Source of the DNA: Aeromonas rivipollensis
GTDB taxonomy: Bacteria > Pseudomonadota > Gammaproteobacteria > Enterobacterales > Aeromonadaceae
DNA: 64,000 bases
NCBI RefSeq assembly: GCF_037811135.1
Contig: NZ_CP149130.1
Location: forward strand, 1,360,501-1,424,500
Direction: 5' to 3'
Under the pieces are notes generated by a model. That model did not search any database and was not told the DNA's origin. It saw nothing but the letters and a program-made list of their open reading frames with translations. The position numbers were made by a program, and so were the translations under genes. Below, one piece after another: positions 27,037-35,840 of the stretch (position 1 is its first letter; every line of letters starts with the position of its first letter).

Positions 27037-27501
27037 ATGATGGTTCGCGAGGCCCTGGCCGCCGATATTCCCGCCCTGGTGCGCCTTCGCATGGCGCTGT
27101 TTGGTGAACTGGGGGAGCTCGATGACCCGCAGGCGAGCGATGCGCTGTGGCAGGCGACCCAATCCTATTTCAGCACGGCACAGGCGGATGGCAGCGCCCG
27201 CTCCTGGCTGGTGGAGGTCGAGGGAGAAGCGGTGGCGTGCGGTACCCTGGCTCTCTTCGTGCGGCCACCCTATCCGGGCAACCTGGCGGGGCGCGAGGCC
27301 TATCTGCTCAACATGTATACCTTGCCAGCCTGGCGCAAGCGGGGCATGGCGAGCGCCCTGCTCGATGCCATGGCGGCCCATGCCCGGGAACAGCGACTGG
27401 GCAAGCTGTGGCTGCACGCCAGCGAGCAGGGGCGTCCGCTCTACGAGCGACTCGGTTTTGTTTCCAATCCGGCCTGCCTGGAGTGGTGTCCCGCCCCCTG
27501 A
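27037..27501 (+). CDS. GNAT family N-acetyltransferase
   Basis: A 154-residue GNAT: start MMVREALAADIPALVRLR, acetyl-CoA motif LPAWRKRGMASALLDAM (R-K-R-G-M-A) and LWLHASEQGRPLYERLGF near the end. The acceptor is unknown. The ATG at 27037 follows GAGGAGAAAAA; the next ATG is directly adjacent. It starts 62 bp after doxX and could be read through from the buf operon, since no terminator intervenes. Confidence 0.85.
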   Translation: MMVREALAADIPALVRLRMALFGELGELDDPQASDALWQATQSYFSTAQADGSARSWLVEVEGEAVACGTLALFVRPPYPGNLAGREAYLLNMYTLPAWRKRGMASALLDAMAAHAREQRLGKLWLHASEQGRPLYERLGFVSNPACLEWCPAP

Positions 27502-27693
27502 ACTAGCCGCAGTGATCCTCGGCAGATGCTGTTACGTACTGGCAACCCTTGGCGGCCTAGTCGCTTTTCTATACACTGCGCGCCCCCCATGCCCCAAGGT
27601 CATCTGACCACTCATATTGGGACTTGCGGGGCCGATACAGTCAGTGGGGGAGGCTGTGGTGCCGATCCGGATCGTCAACGAGGTAGGAGTCTT

Positions 27694-28989
27694 ATGTTCA
27701 ATCACAAACTCAAGGCGCAGTTGCAGGCCTGTCAGGCCCGGCTCGATGAAGAGCAGGGCTTCGCCCAGGGGATCAAGGGCGGTGCCGCGACCATCATCTT
27801 CAGCCCGGACGGGGAGATCCTGGAGGTCAGCGACCCCTTCCTGAGCCTGATGGGATATGGCGCGAACGAGCTGCTTGGGCGTCACCATCGCCTGCTCTGC
27901 CCCGAGAGCTGGACCGGCTCCACCGACTATCAGCAGTTCTGGAGCCGCCTGCGGCAGGGGCAGCCCCAGTCTGGCACCTTCGAGCGCGTTAATCAGAAGG
28001 GCGAGACCCGCTGGCTGGAGGCGAGCTATGTCCCGGTGAAGAGCCAGGGCAGGGTGACCCGGGTGGTGACGCTGGCCAGCGACGTGACGGCCCGGCATCA
28101 GCGGCTACAACACCTGGAGGCGCTCTCCCAGGCGCTGGACCGCTCCCGGGCCATGATAGAATTCACCCCGAGCGGCGAGATCATCAGCGCCAACGCCAAC
28201 TTCCTCGACGCCATGGGTTATCGCCTGAACGAGATTGCGGGCAAGCATCACAGGATCTTCTGCGACGAGGCCTTCCTGCGCGAGCAGCCCAAATTCTGGG
28301 AGGAGCTGGCCCGTGGCCAGTTCAAGTCCGGCCTCTTCATGCGCCACAACAGCCGGGGGGAGGCCGTCTGGCTGGAGGCCACCTACAACCCTATCCGTGA
28401 CCAGAACGGCAAGGTGGTGAAGGTCGTCAAGTTCGCCAGCGACATCACGGCCCGCATCGAGCAGAACCACGCCACCCGGGAAGCGGCCCGCCTCGCCCAC
28501 AGCACGGCGCAGGAGACCTTGAGCAGCGCCGAGGCCGGGGCCGAGCGGCTGCGTGCCGTGGTCGATACCTCTTCCCTCATCGCCACCCAGGTGGATCAGG
28601 CCATCGCCCTCATCGGTCAGCTCAACGAGCAGTCCAGGAGCATAGAGGCCATCGTCTCGACCATCAGCGGCATCGCCGATCAGACCAACCTGCTGGCCCT
28701 CAATGCGGCCATAGAGGCGGCGCGGGCGGGGGAGCAGGGACGGGGCTTCGCCGTGGTGGCCGACGAGGTACGCCAGCTGGCGGCCCGCACCTCTCTTTCC
28801 ACCGCCGAGATTGCCAAGGTGGTGCAGAAGAACCGCGAGCTGACCGCCAGGGTGACCGACGACATGGCCGGGGTGGCGGGCAGCGCCGAACTCGGCAAAC
28901 AGCAGATAGCCGAGGTGGACAAGCTGATGAGCGACATCCACCAGGAGGCGAGCCGGGTCTCGCAGACGGTCTCGGCACTCTCCATCTGA
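27694..28989 (+). CDS. Soluble two-PAS methyl-accepting chemotaxis protein (BdlA-like)
   Basis: The 431-residue protein has no membrane segment. It comprises two PAS domains (about 25-135 and 140-255, both with [18 protein letters not shown] and HHR.F/HHRLLCP motifs and PAC ends SDVTARHQ and SDITARIEQ) and an MCP signalling hairpin (270-431) with the highly conserved tip [16 protein letters not shown]. This order equals Pseudomonas BdlA, a redox-responsive biofilm-dispersion receptor. It acts in the cytoplasm through CheA/CheW, or as a c-di-GMP-linked sensor. The ATG at 27694 follows AGGTAGGAGTCTT. No methylation or pentapeptide tail is evident. Confidence 0.88.
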   Translation: MFNHKLKAQLQACQARLDEEQGFAQGIKGGAATIIFSPDGEILEVSDPFLSLMGYGANELLGRHHRLLCPESWTGSTDYQQFWSRLRQGQPQSGTFERVNQKGETRWLEASYVPVKSQGRVTRVVTLASDVTARHQRLQHLEALSQALDRSRAMIEFTPSGEIISANANFLDAMGYRLNEIAGKHHRIFCDEAFLREQPKFWEELARGQFKSGLFMRHNSRGEAVWLEATYNPIRDQNGKVVKVVKFASDITARIEQNHATREAARLAHSTAQETLSSAEAGAERLRAVVDTSSLIATQVDQAIALIGQLNEQSRSIEAIVSTISGIADQTNLLALNAAIEAARAGEQGRGFAVVADEVRQLAARTSLSTAEIAKVVQKNRELTARVTDDMAGVAGSAELGKQQIAEVDKLMSDIHQEASRVSQTVSALSI

Positions 28990-29150
28990 ACCCCCTTCTC
29001 TGGCGACACTCTCTGTCAGGATCGCCAAAAGAGTGAGCGAACGAGCCCCCAAGCTGAACCCTGGCTGTATGACCCCGGCCTTGTGAATTGTGGCGATCCG
29101 CCGCCTTGTTTAGGCTGCCGCCTCATTTTTCATTGAGCGGGTAGAAAACA

Positions 29151-29708
29151 ATGGCAGTACGACACAAAGGCAGGGCACTGGCCCTGCTGCTGGGGACGGT
29201 GGCGAGCATGGGGCTCAGCGGTTGCATGGGGCAGATGGGGCTCTCCTCCATGGTGACCAAGGGCAACCTCAGCGTGGTGGACAATCGCTACGGCCGTGCC
29301 GGTGTCTTCGTGCTGCTCTCCCCCGTCTATGGCCTGGCGGCGACGGCGGATCTGTTCGTGTTCAACACCATCGAATTCTGGTCGGGCAAGAACCCCATCA
29401 CCGGCAAGTCGCCGGCCCTGGTGGATCACAAGGCCGATGCGGTGATCAAGGTCAACCAGCATCTGGATCCGGCCCTCAACAAGGTGCCGCTCGCCATGCT
29501 GCCGCAAGGGGTGCGCGAGGTGAAGGTGAGCTACCCGGACGAGCGCACGGCCCAGATGGAGATCCACTACATCGACGGTCATCGCGACATGATGCGCGGG
29601 GAGATGCGCGGCGAGCTGCTGGACATCTACCTGGATGACAAGCTGGTCTCGACCCTGACCCGCAAGCAGCTGGACGAGAAGGCAAACGCGGGCAAGGTGG
29701 CGGTTTAA
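29151..29708 (+). CDS. DUF3332 family lipoprotein
   Basis: The 185-residue protein has a lipoprotein signal (lipobox GLSGC, Cys25). A conserved middle follows: NLSVVDNRYGRAGVFVLLSP, a hydrophobic stretch VYGLAATADLFVFNTIEFW, and NPITGKSPALVD. It ends in an acidic/basic tail. The DUF3332 family is envelope-located and of unknown function; E. coli lacks a close relative. The ATG at 29151 is preceded by GCGGGTAGAAAACA, a weak site. Monocistronic. Confidence 0.83.
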   Translation: MAVRHKGRALALLLGTVASMGLSGCMGQMGLSSMVTKGNLSVVDNRYGRAGVFVLLSPVYGLAATADLFVFNTIEFWSGKNPITGKSPALVDHKADAVIKVNQHLDPALNKVPLAMLPQGVREVKVSYPDERTAQMEIHYIDGHRDMMRGEMRGELLDIYLDDKLVSTLTRKQLDEKANAGKVAV

Positions 29709-29795
29709 CCTCTTCAGAAAGCTGATCTTTTTTTCTCTGAAAAGGGTATAAACAAGCGGCTGGCAAGATCGCCATTATGTCTAAGGGAGTAGGCT

Positions 29796-31169
29796 ATGAC
29801 GGTGACCGGATTGCGGTTGGCTGAATTGATTGGTTCCCTCAGCCATGCCCTGGACATGACTGAGGGTCAACCACGGGGGCACTGCATCCGCTGTTGCTGG
29901 ATAGGTGCCCGCCTGGGGGAGCGGCTGGGACTGGATGCCCGGCAGCGCCATGACCTCTATTACACCCTTCTGCTTAAAGATCTGGGGTGCAGCAGCAATG
30001 CCGCCCGCATCTGCGAGCTCTATCTCACCGACGATCTTCACTTCAAGCGCGACTTCAAGCTGGTGGATGGCTCCCTCTCCGAGGTGGTCAACTTCGTGCT
30101 GGGTCACACCGGCTTGCAGGCGGATCTGCTCGGTCGTTTTCGCAGCCTGTTCCACATCTTTCGCAACGGCGATCAGATAGCCAACGAGCTGATCCAGACC
30201 CGCTGTCACCGGGGGGCGGACATCGCTCGCCAATTGCGCTTCAGTGACGAGGTGGCCAACGGCATCCTCTCCCTCGATGAACACTGGAATGGCAAGGGGC
30301 GACCGCTGCAACTGGCGGGGGAGGCTATCCCCCTCTTCTCCCGCATCGCCCTGCTCTGTCAGGTGGTGGATGTGTTCCATGCCGCCGCAGGTCCGGATGC
30401 GGCGCAGAGGGAGCTTCGCGAGCGCAGCGGCAGCTGGTTTGATCCCGCCCTGGTCGGCGAGTTTGAAGCGCTGGCGGACGAGGATTTCTGGCAGGGGCTG
30501 GTGGACCCCAGGCTGACCGAGTGGGTCTTCGACCACTCGGCCGGGCAGGGGGAGGTGGCGCTCGATGAGGATTATCTGGACGAGATAGCTGCGGCCTTCG
30601 GCCAGGTGGTGGACTCCAAGAGCCCCTATACCGCCGGCCACAGCGGCAGGGTGGCGCTCTATACTGACATTCTTGCCGCCCAGATGGGGCTGTCTGAATC
30701 GAGACGACGCTGGCTCAAGCGGGGTGCCCTGCTCCACGACGTGGGCAAGCTCGGGGTGAGCAACGCCATCCTCGACAAGCCGGGCAAGCTAGATGCGCAG
30801 GAGTGGGCCGCGGTGCAGATGCATGCCGCCTATACCGAGGAGATCCTGGGCCGCATAGGGGCGTTCAGGGAGCTGGCCCAGGTGGCCGGGGCCCATCATG
30901 AACGGCTCGATGGCAAGGGCTATCCAAGGGGGCTAAGCGGCGCAGAGATTGCTCTCGAGACACGCATCATCACCACCGCCGACATCTTCGACGCCATCAC
31001 CGCCAAGCGCCCCTATCGCGACGCCATCCCCGTGCCCCAGGCGCTGGAGATGATGGCCGAGCATCTGGGCAGCGCCATCGATCCCGACTGTTTCGCCGCC
31101 CTTCAGGCGGGGATCCGGGACTTCTCCCTCTACCTCAGCCCCGAGCAGCCCCTGGCGCAGGCCGGTTAA
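29796..31169 (+). CDS. HD-GYP domain protein with two HD modules (probable c-di-GMP phosphodiesterase)
   Basis: A 457-residue cytoplasmic protein. The C-terminal half holds an intact HD-GYP domain: HSGRVALYTDILA, ALLHDVGKLGVS (His314-Asp315), AGAHHERLDGKGYP (GYP 375-377) and TADIFDAITAKRPY. HD-GYP proteins hydrolyse cyclic di-GMP to pGpG or GMP. The N-terminal half is a second, degenerate HD fold (RHDLYYTLLLKDLGCSSNA; SLDEHWNGKGRP), probably regulatory. The ATG at 29796 is preceded by AAGGGAGTAGGCT. Location 2 kb after the two-PAS receptor suggests a shared theme of motility or biofilm signalling. Confidence 0.9.
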   Translation: MTVTGLRLAELIGSLSHALDMTEGQPRGHCIRCCWIGARLGERLGLDARQRHDLYYTLLLKDLGCSSNAARICELYLTDDLHFKRDFKLVDGSLSEVVNFVLGHTGLQADLLGRFRSLFHIFRNGDQIANELIQTRCHRGADIARQLRFSDEVANGILSLDEHWNGKGRPLQLAGEAIPLFSRIALLCQVVDVFHAAAGPDAAQRELRERSGSWFDPALVGEFEALADEDFWQGLVDPRLTEWVFDHSAGQGEVALDEDYLDEIAAAFGQVVDSKSPYTAGHSGRVALYTDILAAQMGLSESRRRWLKRGALLHDVGKLGVSNAILDKPGKLDAQEWAAVQMHAAYTEEILGRIGAFRELAQVAGAHHERLDGKGYPRGLSGAEIALETRIITTADIFDAITAKRPYRDAIPVPQALEMMAEHLGSAIDPDCFAALQAGIRDFSLYLSPEQPLAQAG

Positions 31170-31215
31170 GGCCGCTGGCGTCGTCATGGCCCGGGTAGCC
31201 GGAGACCAAAGACAG

Positions 31216-31243
31216 GAACGCCCCGCATTGCGGGGCGTTTTGT
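31216..31243 (+). terminator. Terminator of the HD-GYP gene
   Basis: The stem AACGCCCCGC/GCGGGGCGTT is followed by TTGTT. It overlaps the stop region of the converging yeeA. Confidence 0.85.
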
Positions 31244-32319
31244 TAGCCCGGCTTGTTGCCCTGGCTGCGGGGCGGGTTCATCACCAGCCCCAGCAGGCGG
31301 TGGAGGTGGGCAATCTGCTCGGTGAGCTGCAGGTTGAGCCAGAGGTAGCCGCTGATGGTGGCCTCGTCATCGGCCCCCGGACGCACCTCGGCCTGCACCT
31401 CGGCGGCCGCCGCCTGCAATCTGGCGATGGCCTGCTCGGCGGCGCTGCTGTCGCCGCTCTTGAGCATGAGGGCGAGCTGGATGATCACCGCCTCGGTGGC
31501 CTGCTGGCAGGCGCGCAACCCGGGGTGGCTCTGCATCAGGAAGTGGCTCTGGCGATCGCGCCAGTAGGTGTTGGCCAGCATCTCCAGGGTGCAGAAGGTG
31601 TTGCGCATCGTGGTCTGGACGGCCTCGAACAGGGCGCTGTTGAGGCGGGTCTCCTTGACGGCGGGCGCCAGCAGGGGGCGCAGGCTGACTATCTTGGTGA
31701 GCAGGCGGGCGTGGCTTTGGGCCAGCCTGGGGCGCTCCAGGATATTGGGGGAGAGGTGGGTGTGATAGAGACGCCCGGCCTGCTGCAGGCTGTCGTGCAT
31801 CTGCAGCCGCCAGTGGGTGTAGGCCCGCTGGGGGTAGATGCTGCAAAACAGCAGGGCCAGCATGGAACCCAGGATCACGTCGCCGCTGCGCCAGAGCGCC
31901 GTCTCTATGTCTCCCGGCACCCCGCCGACTATGACCCCCAGGGTGATGCCGATGAGCAGCCCCACATAGGGGCGCTTGCCGAGCGCCAGGTAGCCGCACA
32001 GGAACATGATGGCGCAGCACCAGACCAGCATCAGCGGCAGGGAGTAGAGCTCCAGATAGAGGGCCACCACCCCGCAGGCGGCGCCGAAGATGGTGCCGAC
32101 CACCCGTTGCAGCGCCCGGGAGAGCACATTGCCCCAGAACGAGATGGGGCCCATCACCACCACTAGCGTGATGAGGGGCCAGGTGCTCTCCGGCAGCTTG
32201 AGCTCCCGGGTCAGCAGGAAGGTGAGGGTGAAGGCCAGGGCGATGCGCAGGCCGTGGACCAGGCGGTAGCGACCATAGATCAGCAGATCGAAGCGGGAGA
32301 GCGGCGTGTTCAGGCGCAA
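31243..32319 (-). CDS. yeeA: FUSC family inner-membrane protein YeeA
   Basis: The 358-residue protein aligns over its length with E. coli YeeA as I recall it: RFDLLIYGRYRLVHGLRIAL, ESTWPLITLVVVMGPISFWGN, LMLVWCCAIMFLCGYLALGK and TALWRSGDVILGS. Six or so membrane helices in the N-terminal half precede a cytoplasmic helical domain. FUSC proteins are linked to efflux (aromatic acids, fusaric acid) but YeeA itself is uncharacterised. The likely start is a TTG at 32319, because homology begins there and no in-frame ATG exists upstream without a stop. Confidence 0.85.
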   Translation of the reverse strand: MRLNTPLSRFDLLIYGRYRLVHGLRIALAFTLTFLLTRELKLPESTWPLITLVVVMGPISFWGNVLSRALQRVVGTIFGAACGVVALYLELYSLPLMLVWCCAIMFLCGYLALGKRPYVGLLIGITLGVIVGGVPGDIETALWRSGDVILGSMLALLFCSIYPQRAYTHWRLQMHDSLQQAGRLYHTHLSPNILERPRLAQSHARLLTKIVSLRPLLAPAVKETRLNSALFEAVQTTMRNTFCTLEMLANTYWRDRQSHFLMQSHPGLRACQQATEAVIIQLALMLKSGDSSAAEQAIARLQAAAAEVQAEVRPGADDEATISGYLWLNLQLTEQIAHLHRLLGLVMNPPRSQGNKPG

Positions 32320-32378
32320 GGGAGTCGTCTCATGTCAGGTTGATCTTCTCGTGTTGCCGTGCCAGCCGACGCTCCCCA

Positions 32379-33134
32379 TCAGGGCAAGAGGCGGATCCGG
32401 ACCCGCTCACCTGGGATGATGGCCGATCGGGCAGGGCATTCGATCACGCAGTTGGCCAAGGGCAGGGCAGAGGGCATGAAAGCACTTGCCGGGCGCACCT
32501 GCAAGCAGCCGCTGGCATCCTGGCTGAGGTGGCCGGGCAGGCAAGCCTCCCCCGCCGGATTGGGCATGGCCTCCAGGGCCAGGGCGAACAGGCGCAGCGG
32601 CGGCGATAAAGGGGGCTGGTTGCTTGCATCCCGGGGCAGCCGGGCGCAGATGAAGTCGGCGATGGCGTCCAGGGCCTCGAAACGAAACTGGGGCAGGGTC
32701 GTTGCCTCGGGCTCATCGCTGATGAGCGCCACTATGTCCGGGTCGCCTTGGAACAGCAGGGGCCTTCCGAGGGCGCGGCGATGGAGCTCTATCTTGGGAA
32801 AATGGTGATGCTTGAACCCCTCGACCAGCAGCAGATCGAGCCGCTCCCAGTCGAAGCGGGCCAGCAGCGCCTCCAGGGAGGGCTCTTGCTCCGGGGTTTC
32901 GCAGATCAGGGCGTGGCGCAGGGAGGAGGCCGCCATCACCTGGCGGGCACCGGCCTGGCGCAGGCGATGGCTGTCCTTGCCCGGCTTGTCCATGTCGAAG
33001 TGGTGATGGGTATGCTTGAGCACCCCGAGCCGCAGGCCGCGCTGGCCGAGCAGGGGGATGAGGCGCTCCAGCAGGGTGGTCTTGCCGGTGCCGCTCCAGG
33101 CGACGAAGCCGAGCAGGGATCCTGGGGCGCTCAT
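32379..33134 (-). CDS. mobB: MobB with a C-terminal MoeA domain IV-like extension
   Basis: MobB is a GTPase that assists MobA in attaching GMP to molybdopterin. Residues 1-170 form the usual MobB domain: Walker A AWSGTGKTTL (12-21), KHTHHHFDMDKPGKDS, and LLLVEGFKHHHFPKIELHR. Residues 200-251 are extra and resemble the last domain of MoeA: GHLSQDASGCLQVRP, LPLANCVIECPARS, PGERVRIRLL. E. coli MobB has only about 175 residues. The fusion joins cofactor insertion (MoeA) and nucleotide attachment. It overlaps mobA by 4 bp (ATGA), giving a mobAB operon. Confidence 0.9.
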   Translation of the reverse strand: MSAPGSLLGFVAWSGTGKTTLLERLIPLLGQRGLRLGVLKHTHHHFDMDKPGKDSHRLRQAGARQVMAASSLRHALICETPEQEPSLEALLARFDWERLDLLLVEGFKHHHFPKIELHRRALGRPLLFQGDPDIVALISDEPEATTLPQFRFEALDAIADFICARLPRDASNQPPLSPPLRLFALALEAMPNPAGEACLPGHLSQDASGCLQVRPASAFMPSALPLANCVIECPARSAIIPGERVRIRLLP

Positions 33135-33760
33135 GGTCGCAGGCCCCCCGCCAGCGGCTCCGGATGTGACAGGCTCGCCTCGTAGGCGGCGAGCTCGGCC
33201 GGGCTGTTGAGATTGACGAAGGCATCAGGCGCATCGGCAAAGGGCACCACCGTCATCCGGTGGCGGGCAAACCAGGCCCCCGTCTTGCGCTCTCCCTCTG
33301 CCAGAGCCAGTTGCAGGGAGGGCAGCAGGGCGCGATGGAGCAGGGCGACCACGGGTTGCAGGTGCTGGCCGTCGTGGGCCACCAGCAGCTCGCTCTGCGG
33401 CGTCATGGCGGCGCGAAAGCGGGCCATCAGATCCCGTGGCAGGGCGGGGCCGTCACAGGGCACGAACAGCACCCAGTCGTGGCGGGCGGCGGCAAGGCCA
33501 GCCTGCATGCCCGCCAGCGGCCCCTGAAAGTCGGCCTGCGTGTCGCCGATGACGGGGGCCAGCGCCCGGTAGCGCTCCTCGCTGCGGTTGGCGTTGATCA
33601 GCACCTCGTCCACCTGGGGGCGCAGGCGCTCGAGCACGTGGACTATCAGGGGCTTGCCCGCCAGGGGCACCCAGCCCTTGTCGTCGCCCCCCATGCGGGT
33701 GGCACGGCCACCGGCCAGGATCACGGCGGTGACGGGGAAGGGGAGATCGCTGCGGCTCAT
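33131..33760 (-). CDS. mobA: Molybdenum cofactor guanylyltransferase MobA
   Basis: MobA transfers GMP from GTP to molybdopterin to give the bis-MGD cofactor. The 209-residue protein begins with the nucleotidyltransferase loop VILAGGRATRMGGDDKGWVPL and has PLAGMQAGLAA, VLFVPCDGPALP (metal-binding Asp) and FVNLNSPAEL at the end. The ATG at 33760 was chosen as the first one in front of the conserved domain; 42 more codons upstream are open but lack homology. It is co-transcribed with the downstream mobB. Confidence 0.94.
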   Translation of the reverse strand: MSRSDLPFPVTAVILAGGRATRMGGDDKGWVPLAGKPLIVHVLERLRPQVDEVLINANRSEERYRALAPVIGDTQADFQGPLAGMQAGLAAARHDWVLFVPCDGPALPRDLMARFRAAMTPQSELLVAHDGQHLQPVVALLHRALLPSLQLALAEGERKTGAWFARHRMTVVPFADAPDAFVNLNSPAELAAYEASLSHPEPLAGGLRP

Positions 33761-34028
33761 GGGGCTCCAGGGGTCTGTGAGGTGACATGCCGCCTGTTCA
33801 GCCTCTGCTCTAGCAAGGGCGCTGGCGGCATCGAATGTCTGCCGATCTTGCGCCAAGCGCCCCGCCGGGGCAAGCCCGGCGGCCATGAGCCCGGCAGGAG
33901 AGGGGGCTTTGGCCGCAGGGTATGCCCAAGCTCACAAAACCGAATCCCCAAACGTCATATGATCCCCTGCAATCTGAGTCTTGCTCTCCTGCCTAATGGC
34001 AACTTCATGTAAATCAAAGAGAATGACT

Positions 34029-35738
34029 ATGGCTACCGGACAATATCTGCTGTGGAAAGACGCACAGGGAGAGGACTTTCGCCCCGTTGCACTGACAGGC
34101 ACCGATCTGCTCAACGATCGCAATCTCAACAAGGGCACCGCCTTCACCGAACAGGAGCGGGCCGACTTCGAGCTCGACGGCCTCTTGCCGCCCCAGGTGC
34201 AGACCTTCGAAGCCCAGCTGGAGCGGGTCTATCAGGGTTTCTTGAGCGCCTGCAGCGACATCGAGAAGTACCAGAACCTGCGGGCCCTGCAGGATCGCAA
34301 CGAGACCCTGTTCTACGCCCTGCTGTCGCGCCACGTGGAGGAGATGACCCCCTACATCTATACCCCGACCGTGGGCAAGGCCTGTCAGGAGTTCAGCCAC
34401 CGCTTCCAGAAGCCGCGCGGTCTCTACATAACCCCGAAGAACGTCGATGACATGGGCTCCCTCGCCCGCCACATGGACGCCAAGGCGGTGCGCATCATCG
34501 TCGTCACCGACAGCCAGGGGATCCTCGGCATCGGGGATCAGGGGGTGGGGGGCATGGGTATCCCCATCGGCAAGCTCTCCCTCTATACCCTGGGGGCCGG
34601 CATCCACCCCGCCTGTTGTCTGCCCATAGCGCTGGACGTGGGCACCGACAACCAGGCGCTGCTGGACGATCCCATGTACCTGGGTCAGCCCCACAAGCGT
34701 ATTCGCGGCAAGGAGTATGACGACTTCATCGACAAGTTCGTGGCCGGGGTCAAACGCCACTTCCCCAACGCCGTCTTGCAGTGGGAGGACTTCAGCAAGT
34801 CCAACGCCTTCAACAACCTCTCCCGCTACCAGCAGACGCTGCCTTCGTTCAACGACGACATCCAGGGCACCGGGGCCGTGGTGCTGGCGGGCATCATAGG
34901 GGCGGTCAAGTCCAAGGGCGAGACCCTGGGCCAGCAGCACTACCTGGTCTATGGGGCCGGGGCTGGCGGGGTCGGGGTGGCGGATCAGATCTGCGCGGGG
35001 ATGATCCGCGAAGGGCTGGACCCGCAGGCGGCGCGGGATCGCATCTACATCCTGGATACCCAGGGGCTGGTGTGCGACAACCGCGAGGGGCTGGATGAAT
35101 ACAAGCGCCGCTACGCCAAGCCGGGCCTGCTGCTGGCCCAGTGGGATCTGCAGGGCAAGGCGGGGCTGACCGAGGTGCTGCGCCACGTGCCCATCAGCGT
35201 GCTGCTCGGCACCAGCGGCGCCGGTGGCGCCTTCCAGGAGGAGCACATCCAGCTGATGCTGGCCCACTGCGAGCACCCCATGGTGTTCCCCCTCTCCAAC
35301 CCCACCGCCAACTGCGAGGCGCTGCCGGAGGACATCTTCCGCTGGAGCCAGGGCCGCGCCATAGTCGCGACCGGCAGCCCGTTCAAGGATGTGCACCATG
35401 AGGGCCAGACGTTCCGGATCGGGCAGGGCAACAACGTCTTCATCTTCCCGGGGGTGGGGCTGGCCGCCATTGTCAGCCAGATCCGCGAGATAAGTCCGGA
35501 GATCTTCACCACCGCCGCCTTCGCGCTGGCGGAGTGCGTGGATGAGGCGGATCTGGCCCGGGGCACCGTCTACCCGCGGATCAGCGAGCTGCGCAGCATC
35601 TCGGTGCACGTGGCGACCGCCGTGCTCAAGGACATAGTGCGCCGGGATCCCTCCCACCCGCTGATCGGCCAGGATCTGCAGCAGCACATCCTGAGCCACA
35701 TGTGGGAGCCTGTATATCTGCCCTACCGCAGGGTCTGA
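34029..35738 (+). CDS. maeA: NAD-dependent malic enzyme
   Basis: Oxidative decarboxylation of malate to pyruvate with NAD+. The 569-residue protein has PYIYTPTVGKACQEFSH, the catalytic region DSQGILGIGDQGVGGMGI, FNDDIQGTGAVVLAG (metal) and the NAD loop YGAGAGGVGVADQI, then PLSNPTANCEA. Size and motifs fit the large MaeA/SfcA class rather than the PTA-linked MaeB. The start at ATG 34029 has AAAGAGAA upstream; ATGs at 34023, 33996 and 33981 are in frame. A strong terminator follows at 35777. Confidence 0.93.
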   Translation: MATGQYLLWKDAQGEDFRPVALTGTDLLNDRNLNKGTAFTEQERADFELDGLLPPQVQTFEAQLERVYQGFLSACSDIEKYQNLRALQDRNETLFYALLSRHVEEMTPYIYTPTVGKACQEFSHRFQKPRGLYITPKNVDDMGSLARHMDAKAVRIIVVTDSQGILGIGDQGVGGMGIPIGKLSLYTLGAGIHPACCLPIALDVGTDNQALLDDPMYLGQPHKRIRGKEYDDFIDKFVAGVKRHFPNAVLQWEDFSKSNAFNNLSRYQQTLPSFNDDIQGTGAVVLAGIIGAVKSKGETLGQQHYLVYGAGAGGVGVADQICAGMIREGLDPQAARDRIYILDTQGLVCDNREGLDEYKRRYAKPGLLLAQWDLQGKAGLTEVLRHVPISVLLGTSGAGGAFQEEHIQLMLAHCEHPMVFPLSNPTANCEALPEDIFRWSQGRAIVATGSPFKDVHHEGQTFRIGQGNNVFIFPGVGLAAIVSQIREISPEIFTTAAFALAECVDEADLARGTVYPRISELRSISVHVATAVLKDIVRRDPSHPLIGQDLQQHILSHMWEPVYLPYRRV

Positions 35739-35776
35739 GGAGCGCGCCGGGCCTGATGCCCGCGCGGATAAAATGA

Positions 35777-35810
35777 AAGAGGGTGGCCCTGGCCACCCTC
35801 TTCTTGTTGA
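35777..35810. terminator. Bidirectional terminator between maeA and the Hint-domain gene
   Basis: A perfect 12-bp stem (AAGAGGGTGGCC/GGCCACCCTCTT, CT loop) with A-rich left and T-rich right flanks. It serves the converging genes. Confidence 0.88.
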
Positions 35811-35840
35811 CCCAGCCACGCCGGCGCGGGCCGCCACCAC

